DNA from: Anaerolineaceae bacterium
GTDB lineage: Bacteria > Chloroflexota > Anaerolineae > Anaerolineales > Anaerolineaceae
DNA length: 11,638 bases
Direction of reading: 5' to 3'
Assembly: GCA_011620465.1 (NCBI GenBank)
Contig: WOZC01000088.1
Span: 7,151-18,788 of the forward strand
The notes under the pieces are model-generated. The model ran no database searches and was not told the origin of the DNA. It saw only the letters and a program-made list of their open reading frames with translations. Below are positions 7,478-11,638 of the stretch, in pieces. How positions within the stretch are numbered: the stretch's first letter is position 1; every line of letters begins with the position of its first letter. The translations under genes were made by a program, and so were the position numbers.

Positions 7478-7567
7478 GACTCAAGCCTCCATTAATTTAC
7501 AATCTACTTGAAGCATATAACTTCAAATAAGAAAAATTACCAGCCATTGCTATCCGAAATTAATTCC

Positions 7568-7642
7568 TCTTTGCGATGTGATAAATTTCGTCTTTGCGAC
7601 TGCTTGCCTACACAGTAGGAGCGAAGCGACGAGGTAATCTCC
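7568..7642. repeat. Degenerate copy of a GAGCGAAGCGACGA-type dispersed intergenic repeat
   Basis: The stretch contains GTCTTTGCGAC (7590-7600), a CCTAC/GTAGG hairpin with loop ACA (7607-7619), and AGGAGCGAAGCGACGAGG followed by TAATCTCC (7617-7642). These match the general form of widespread intergenic REP/MITE-like repeats (CATTGCGA ... GAGCGAAGCGACGAAGCAATCTCC). TCTTTGCGA is also directly repeated at 7568-7576 and 7591-7599. It lies in the 200-base spacer between converging genes, where such repeats usually sit. The copy is imperfect, so probably old. The rest of that spacer holds only a weak TTGAAG/CTTCAA hairpin (7508-7526) without a T-tract. Confidence 0.5.
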
Positions 7643-7677
7643 CTATTAACCTTTCATTGCCCTTGTAACATTGTCTA

Positions 7678-8262
7678 CTAGCCTTTGTCAGGACCCTGAT
7701 TGCCCTCTTCTGCCTCTGATATTGCTGCAGAAGCGCCTTCTTCAGGTTCCAAAGCAGGTTTGCTGGCAGAAACATCTATTTCTATTCCAATCTGCTCAGC
7801 CAATGGCAAATTTTCGCCTTTTTTTGCTATTAGATTTTTGAGCATTACCTGCAATTCTTCGTAATCCTCATCCTTCAACTGCCTCGGAATGCTAAAAATC
7901 CGGTTTCCCTGGCTCGAGGAGAGGTAAAGCCCGTCCTTTGTTTCTTCCATTCCAACAACCGATGACAGAGCAATTTTGGTGTCCGGGTAATTGGGTTGGC
8001 TTTGGACCATCACTCCATCTTCAAGAGTGAGCGAATAACGTTCCCACAGCTCCTTGCGTTGTCGAATGGAACGCCCGGCAACAAACATGATCAGGAGGGG
8101 AATCGCGGCAATTGCTAACCAGGGTGGGTTGGCGTTGCCTCCCGTACTTTGGGTTATGGAAATTACAATCAAGGCAATTGCGCCAGTGACACCGTAGAGC
8201 ACAGTGATCCCTCGAATTTGCTTGGAGAGCTTTGTAGGGTCCAAGTAATAATTTTTTATCAT
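7678..8262 (-). CDS. Two-TM membrane protein with PH-like domain
   Basis: This 194-residue protein is not a recognised named gene. It has two hydrophobic helices at about 18-38 and 47-65, a basic loop RSIRQRK just after the second, and then a compact beta-rich region at about 72-145 (YSLTLEDGVMVQ, KIALSSVVGMEETKDGLYL, RIFSIPRQL) resembling bacterial PH/YcxB-like domains. The last 40 residues are acidic and low-complexity (EPEEG, SEAEEG). Both ends of the hairpin-like membrane part probably face the cytoplasm. Two ATGs are adjacent (8263-8265 and 8260-8262). GGAGG at 8267-8271 is only 1 base from the first but 4 from the second, so the second is preferred. It is divergently oriented to the tRNA-Ser gene. 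The function is unknown. Confidence 0.75.
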   Translation of the reverse strand: MIKNYYLDPTKLSKQIRGITVLYGVTGAIALIVISITQSTGGNANPPWLAIAAIPLLIMFVAGRSIRQRKELWERYSLTLEDGVMVQSQPNYPDTKIALSSVVGMEETKDGLYLSSSQGNRIFSIPRQLKDEDYEELQVMLKNLIAKKGENLPLAEQIGIEIDVSASKPALEPEEGASAAISEAEEGNQGPDKG

Positions 8263-8266
8263 CATT

Positions 8267-8271
8267 CCTCC
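8267..8271 (-). promoter_or_regulatory. Ribosome binding site of the PH-like membrane protein gene
   Basis: GGAGG on the minus strand, 4 bases before the ATG at 8260-8262 and only 1 base from the ATG at 8263-8265. It favours the shorter start. Confidence 0.65.
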
Positions 8272-8281
8272 GGCAAATCTA

Positions 8282-8312
8282 ATTATACGTCGGGAAAATG
8301 AGGATCAGTGAA
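8282..8312 (-). promoter_or_regulatory. Candidate promoter of the PH-like membrane protein gene
   Basis: A perfect minus-strand -10 box TATAAT lies at 8282-8287, with a weak -35 TTCACT (8307-8312) at 19-base spacing. A start near 8275 would give a leader of about 12 bases before the ATG. Only the -10 is convincing. Confidence 0.4.
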
Positions 8313-8390
8313 ATGCAATGATCCTGATTTTCCCCGCTTTCTATGGCTTCAATCATGTTGATAAGCCCTACCTGATTTACCGAAAATGCC

Positions 8391-8421
8391 TTGCAAAACC
8401 CAGTGAAATTTCTGATATAAT
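8391..8421 (+). promoter_or_regulatory. tRNA-Ser promoter with extended -10
   Basis: TGATATAAT (8413-8421) is an extended -10 (TG, one base, TATAAT at 8416-8421). TTGCAA (8391-8396) is a candidate -35 at 19-base spacing. The predicted start near 8428 is about 6 bases before the mature tRNA 5' end, a short leader for RNase P removal. Confidence 0.7.
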
Positions 8422-8433
8422 AGGCGCTCACGC

Positions 8434-8519
8434 GGAGAGGTCGCATAGTTGGCCTAGTGCGCTCGCTTGGAAAGCGAGTATACCGAAAGGTATCGCGGGT
8501 TCGAATCCCGCCCTCTCCG
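8434..8519 (+). tRNA. tRNA-Ser (anticodon GGA)
   Basis: The cloverleaf is complete. The acceptor stem GGAGAGG (8434-8440) pairs with CCTCTCC (8512-8518), and the discriminator G is 8519. The anticodon stem is CTCGC/GCGAG with loop TTGGAAA, giving anticodon GGA for UCC/UCU codons. A long variable arm TACC-GAAA-GGTA is typical of class II serine tRNAs. The T arm is GCGGG-TTCGAAT-CCCGC (8495-8511). The bases after the discriminator read CCT, so the CCA end is not encoded and must be added after transcription. Confidence 0.97.
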
Positions 8520-8523
8520 CCTC

Positions 8524-8548
8524 AACCACCTTTTCCAGGTGGTTTTTT
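8524..8548 (+). terminator. Intrinsic terminator after tRNA-Ser
   Basis: An 8-bp stem AACCACCT (8524-8531) / AGGTGGTT (8537-8544) with loop TTTCC runs into a six-T tract (8543-8548), starting five bases after the tRNA end. This is a clear rho-independent terminator. Confidence 0.92.
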
Positions 8549-8574
8549 GTTACCTCCCACTTTCTAACTATAAT
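8547..8574 (+). promoter_or_regulatory. Promoter of the Imm5-like gene
   Basis: TTGTTA (8547-8552) and a perfect TATAAT (8569-8574) are separated by 16 bases, predicting a start near 8581 and a leader of about 18 bases before the ATG at 8599. The -35 begins inside the last T bases of the tRNA terminator, so the gene is separately transcribed. No good Shine-Dalgarno site is visible in the short leader. Confidence 0.6.
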
Positions 8575-8598
8575 AAAGGCATTAAAAAGTACCGCAAA

Positions 8599-9108
8599 AT
8601 GTTGATTAATTGGCAGGCAGCCCCGATTGAAGGCCTTATGCGCCTGATCGAAACCCAGAGCAAAGACACGTTGGTGAACTGGGCTGTTACTTATGCAGGA
8701 GTTCATTTTTTACCCATTTACGCAAAGCAATACCCCCAGGATGACCGACCACAGCTTGCACTGGAATACGCGCGTAAATGGCTTGGGAACGAAGTAAAGC
8801 TTCCGGAAGCCAAACGTTACATTTTGGGCTGCCATCAGGCTGCCAACGAAGCGGTAGATAACCCCGCCGCCCAGGCTGCTGCCAGGGCGATCGGACAAGC
8901 TGCCTCCAGTATCCACAGCGCGAAGCATTCTCTCGGTCTGGCACTATACGGAAGTCTTGCCATTGCCTATGACCAGCTGGGAATGGACAAATCCTGGGCG
9001 GAACACGAAGCGTTTGCCTTGAATGAATGCGAAAAGATACTGGCAGCCCTGCAAGGTGTTGCCATCGAGAACGAACCCAACCCGGTTAAAGTGAAGTGGT
9101 TTTGTTAA
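8599..9108 (+). CDS. Imm5-like 'putative immunity protein' family protein
   Basis: This 169-residue, Ala-rich, mostly helical soluble protein resembles the Imm5-like family often annotated as 'putative immunity protein'. Recognisable features are an NWAVTYAGVHFLPIY helix, Y45-P-Q-D-D-R-P51 followed by ALEYARKWLGNE, and the Ala-rich A92-A-R-type helix leading to AASSIHSAKHSLGLALYGSLAIAYD (101-125) with two His. Family naming rests on similarity to toxin-immunity proteins, but no toxin gene is next to it here, so the role in this genome is unproven. The ATG at 8599 was chosen because the longer open frame would run through the tRNA and its terminator, and because it lies just after a good promoter. 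Its TAA (9106-9108) overlaps the stop of the opposing gene. Confidence 0.75.
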   Translation: MLINWQAAPIEGLMRLIETQSKDTLVNWAVTYAGVHFLPIYAKQYPQDDRPQLALEYARKWLGNEVKLPEAKRYILGCHQAANEAVDNPAAQAAARAIGQAASSIHSAKHSLGLALYGSLAIAYDQLGMDKSWAEHEAFALNECEKILAALQGVAIENEPNPVKVKWFC

Positions 9109-9929
9109 ACCCTTGATTCCAACCAGTCCAGCATCGTCGCCAAAACTTGCTCCTGCTCCGGCTCGTTATGGGTCTCATGGTAAAGCCCTACCCACTCCTG
9201 ATAAGTTATCTTCGCACCAACCTTGCTGGCAAACTGACGGGAACCTTCAACCGGGCAGATGGCATCAGCACTTCCGTGGGCTAAATAGAGCGGCACGTCC
9301 CATTCATCCGCATGGCGCATTACGTATTGCGCGCTATCCTGCATAAAGGCAGCCAGTGCCAAGCTTGCTTTTGAGTGGACAAGTGGATCAGTCCGATAGC
9401 GCAGGACAACCTGTGGGTCTCGCGAGAGTGCTTCAACATCCAGCCCATTATCAACTGTCAGGTTGGGCGCAATTGGCTTCAGCACCTTCACCAAGACTTT
9501 TTGCGCTTTTGACATGGTGCCCGGGTCCAGAGCCGGGCTTGTAGCCATGATGCCTCGCACGCTTTCATGGCTCTTAAGTCCGTAATAGAGCACTTCAAGC
9601 GCACCCATACTGTGACCATAAAGGAAAACCGGCTTGTCTGGGGCAAATTGCTTCGCGAGCTGAATTGCTCCTTCAAGATCATGCAACAGGGAGTCGTTCC
9701 CAGCAATAACACCCCGCTTTCCACCCGATTTTCCATGCCCCTGCTGGTCAAAACCCATTAAGGCAAAGTCTCTTTGATTGAAGGCTTCGGCAACATGTTC
9801 GTAGCGTTGAATATGTTCGCCCAACCCATGAGCCAAAACCACCACTGCACGCGATTCTTTGGGGTCGCGCTTGACCTTGCCCCACAGTTCCACACCACTA
9901 ACAGATTTAAGTCTCAATTCCTGTTCCAT
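9105..9929 (-). CDS. Alpha/beta hydrolase, monoacylglycerol lipase / lysophospholipase-like
   Basis: This 274-residue serine hydrolase has a complete catalytic set. The oxyanion HGLGEH lies at 34-39, FDQQGHGKSGGKRG at 60-73, the nucleophile elbow G105-H-S107-M-G109, the acid D222 in HGSADAICP, and the His H251 in YHETHNE. The order and the DPLVHSKAS segment (181-189) match the Hydrolase_4 monoacylglycerol lipase group, which cleaves ester bonds in glycerides or lysolipids; actual substrate preference is inferred. There is no signal peptide, so it is probably cytoplasmic. Start ATG 9927-9929, with AGGAGG (9934-9939) 4 bases upstream and overlapping the TAG of the peptidase gene (gap 8 bases), indicating a coupled operon. 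Its TAA (9105-9107) overlaps the stop of the opposing Imm5-like gene. Confidence 0.93.
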   Translation of the reverse strand: MEQELRLKSVSGVELWGKVKRDPKESRAVVVLAHGLGEHIQRYEHVAEAFNQRDFALMGFDQQGHGKSGGKRGVIAGNDSLLHDLEGAIQLAKQFAPDKPVFLYGHSMGALEVLYYGLKSHESVRGIMATSPALDPGTMSKAQKVLVKVLKPIAPNLTVDNGLDVEALSRDPQVVLRYRTDPLVHSKASLALAAFMQDSAQYVMRHADEWDVPLYLAHGSADAICPVEGSRQFASKVGAKITYQEWVGLYHETHNEPEQEQVLATMLDWLESRV

Positions 9930-9933
9930 ACGC

Positions 9934-9939
9934 CCTCCT
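9934..9939 (-). promoter_or_regulatory. Strong ribosome binding site of the lipase-like gene
   Basis: AGGAGG on the minus strand, 4 bases before the ATG at 9927-9929. It includes bases of the upstream peptidase's TAG stop (9938-9940), consistent with coupled translation. Confidence 0.75.
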
Positions 9940-11638
9940 ATAAACTGAAAATCACATATCGTTTAAGAAAACTATCCACTGTATCGTAATAATCGATCAG
10001 GTTAACCTTCTTCCTGAAGCCGTGACCTTCACCCTCATAGAGTTTGTAGAGGTGGGGGACTTTGTTCGCCTTCAGGATATCCACAATCGATTCGGATTGC
10101 TCCACCGGTACTACTTTGTCGTCGCTGCCCTGGAAGATGGCAATAGCATCGCGGATTTTATCAGCATGAAAGACGGGCGACCAGGCGTAGTACTTCTCTG
10201 CTGCTTCCGGGAGTTTCCCAACCATCGTTTCGCCATAGTGTGCTTCGAATTTGTGCGTGTCCATGTCCATCGTGAAGAAGTTTGAAACCCCGTAAGAACA
10301 CAACCCAGCCTTGAAAAGCCCTGGGTGATGCACCAGCGCGTTCAAGACGGTTAAACCGCCGGCGCTGCCGCCTTTGATTACCAGTTTTTTCGGATCTGCC
10401 AAGCCGGCCTCCATCAACGCCTGAGTGCCTTCGATCACGTCCTGCAGGTCGATTTTGCCCCAGTTGCCCTTGAGCGCGTCCCGATAGCTGCGTCCAAAAC
10501 CGGTACTGCCGCGGTAATTGACCGCAAAATAAGCATAACCACGGCTGGTGAAGAAAGCCGCTTCCATATTGAAGGCATTGTAAACCTGTGAAGTCGGTCC
10601 ACCGTGGACATAGACGATGGCTGGAGGAGCGCCATCGCCAGTATAGCTGGCGTTAGTTGGCGGATAATAGAGCCCAAAAATCCGGACACCATCCGATGAG
10701 GTCCAGCTAAAATCCTGGGGAACAGCAAAAACATCTTCGCCAAGCAGGGCGGACGCGCTCCTGGCAATGATGCGTATCTGACCATCTTTCAGCAGCGCAA
10801 TGCGGGGTGAGAGGTTGGGTGATTGAGCAATGAACGCCAGGCTGCCATCCGGTGCGAGCGTTGGCTGTTCCAGACGTGTGAAGTTACCGGTGTCGATGGT
10901 TTTGACCATTCCGGCTTCCAAACCAATCTCATGCAGGCTAACTGAACCCTGTTGGTTGAGCAGAAAATAGATCGACTGTCCATCTGCACTCCAATTAAGC
11001 GTTCGCTCCCCCTGCCCCCAGGCAGGCAGCATTAGATTTTGATTCTCGAGCAACGTCTGCCGGCTGTCCTGTTCAAGGTCGAGCAGCACCAGGTCGTCAA
11101 ATTCAGAGGTGTTCTGCAGCCAGGCAAGCTTGCTGCCATCCGGCGAAAAAATGGGCTGGAGAACTGCCACCTGCTCGTCACCAGCAATGTGTTTGACCGC
11201 TTTCAGGCTGCTTCCATCTTCACTTAATACGCCCAGCATCAACCGCGAACCGTCCCAGGGCATGTTGGGGTGATCCCATTCCACCCAGGCTAAAAGCGAG
11301 CTGTCAGGGTTGAGGGTCGGCTGCATGTAAAAATCGGCGCCCTGCTGCAGGATGAGCGGCCAGGCGGAGCCATCAGCGGGGACACTTGCCAGCAGGTCGC
11401 GCCCTTCGTAGGTATGAACGAAAACGATGAAGCTTCCGTCCTGGCTAAGAAGGGGCGCTGCGCAACCGCCATATTCAGGCGTAAGCGCTTTGGGCAGACC
11501 AGCACCGTAAGGTTTGCTATAGAGCCTGCCGTTTCGGTCACAAAAGATCACGCCGTCGTTGCCGGCATAGAATTCGCCGCCGCCGTAACCGACCGCGCCG
11601 GAGGGGTTGAACTCACCGCTCAGGTTCCAGGCAGCTTC
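9938..11638 (-). CDS. S9-family peptidase (prolyl oligopeptidase / acylaminoacyl-peptidase type), N-terminus beyond window
   Basis: 566 residues are visible and the frame stays open to the right edge. The GTG at 11549-11551 is not the true start, because the residues before it (GYGGGEFYAGNDG) match the conserved family pattern just ahead of the propeller. The N-terminal part is a beta-propeller with repeated SPDGS/APDGS/SADGQ-type blades. The C-terminal alpha/beta-hydrolase domain begins at about visible residue 310, with YVHGGPTS (oxyanion), NYRGSTGFGR, the nucleophile in GGSAGG (visible residue S425), acid D507 in QGSDDKVVP, and H539 in GEGHGF. These enzymes cleave short peptides after proline or release acylated N-terminal residues, usually in the cytoplasm. 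It lies immediately upstream of the lipase-like gene. Confidence 0.95.
   Translation of the reverse strand, partial: EAAWNLSGEFNPSGAVGYGGGEFYAGNDGVIFCDRNGRLYSKPYGAGLPKALTPEYGGCAAPLLSQDGSFIVFVHTYEGRDLLASVPADGSAWPLILQQGADFYMQPTLNPDSSLLAWVEWDHPNMPWDGSRLMLGVLSEDGSSLKAVKHIAGDEQVAVLQPIFSPDGSKLAWLQNTSEFDDLVLLDLEQDSRQTLLENQNLMLPAWGQGERTLNWSADGQSIYFLLNQQGSVSLHEIGLEAGMVKTIDTGNFTRLEQPTLAPDGSLAFIAQSPNLSPRIALLKDGQIRIIARSASALLGEDVFAVPQDFSWTSSDGVRIFGLYYPPTNASYTGDGAPPAIVYVHGGPTSQVYNAFNMEAAFFTSRGYAYFAVNYRGSTGFGRSYRDALKGNWGKIDLQDVIEGTQALMEAGLADPKKLVIKGGSAGGLTVLNALVHHPGLFKAGLCSYGVSNFFTMDMDTHKFEAHYGETMVGKLPEAAEKYYAWSPVFHADKIRDAIAIFQGSDDKVVPVEQSESIVDILKANKVPHLYKLYEGEGHGFRKKVNLIDYYDTVDSFLKRYVIFSL

Noticed and set aside
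7508..7526. TTGAAG/CTTCAA hairpin after the acetyltransferase gene as a terminator.
   Set aside because: It has only six AT-rich pairs, a seven-base loop and no following T-tract.
8467..8598. A longer start for the Imm5-like gene at 8467.
   Set aside because: The extension lies in the tRNA-Ser and its terminator, and the promoter at 8547-8574 is downstream of it.
11549..11551. GTG as start of the S9 peptidase.
   Set aside because: The frame stays open to the right edge and the upstream residues match the conserved family sequence, so the gene is truncated by the window.
1..11638. CRISPR arrays, insertion sequences, phage genes or retron/defence clusters.
   Set aside because: No regularly spaced direct repeats, transposase, integrase, reverse transcriptase or nuclease genes are visible on either strand.

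Overview
The window looks like an ordinary chromosomal segment from a member of Chloroflexota, most likely class Anaerolineae. This is an inference from gene style, not from a marker gene. The pointers are a long DHH/CBS/CBS/poly(A)-polymerase fusion, a single-pass protein with a Pro/Thr-rich stalk and SH3 domain, a VanW-like plus beta-lactamase-fold serine hydrolase, and moderate GC content. There is no phage, transposase, CRISPR array or obvious genomic island. I found no clearly new multi-gene system.

Left arm, minus strand (2565 down to 1): four co-directional genes with gaps of 8, 24 and 8 bases, probably one operon. In transcription order they are a membrane-anchored alpha/beta-hydrolase-fold protein whose nucleophile serine is replaced by alanine, a membrane-anchored SH3-domain protein, a PP2C-type Ser/Thr phosphatase (TTG start), and a response regulator cut by the window edge. 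Together they suggest an envelope and signalling module.

Divergent spacer (2566-2761): an AT-rich promoter region for the minus operon, then a GC-rich stretch (2662-2735) that can fold into an outer stem enclosing three small hairpins.

Centre, plus strand (2762-7477): three tightly packed genes. They are a membrane-anchored beta-lactamase-fold serine hydrolase, the tRNA nucleotidyltransferase fusion, and a GNAT acetyltransferase that overlaps it by ATGA. They are probably co-transcribed.

Spacer 7478-7677 holds a degenerate copy of a GAGCGAAGCGACGA-type dispersed repeat. A minus-strand two-TM protein with a PH-like domain follows (7678-8262).

Right arm: tRNA-Ser(GGA) with its own extended -10 promoter and a strong intrinsic terminator. 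Its 3' CCA is not encoded, so it needs an enzyme such as the nucleotidyltransferase at 4293-6935. Next comes a small Imm5-like 'putative immunity protein' gene with its own promoter, which ends tail-to-tail in overlapping stop codons with a monoacylglycerol-lipase-like hydrolase. That hydrolase follows an S9-family prolyl-oligopeptidase-type peptidase, which runs off the right edge (minus strand, 8-base gap, likely one operon).
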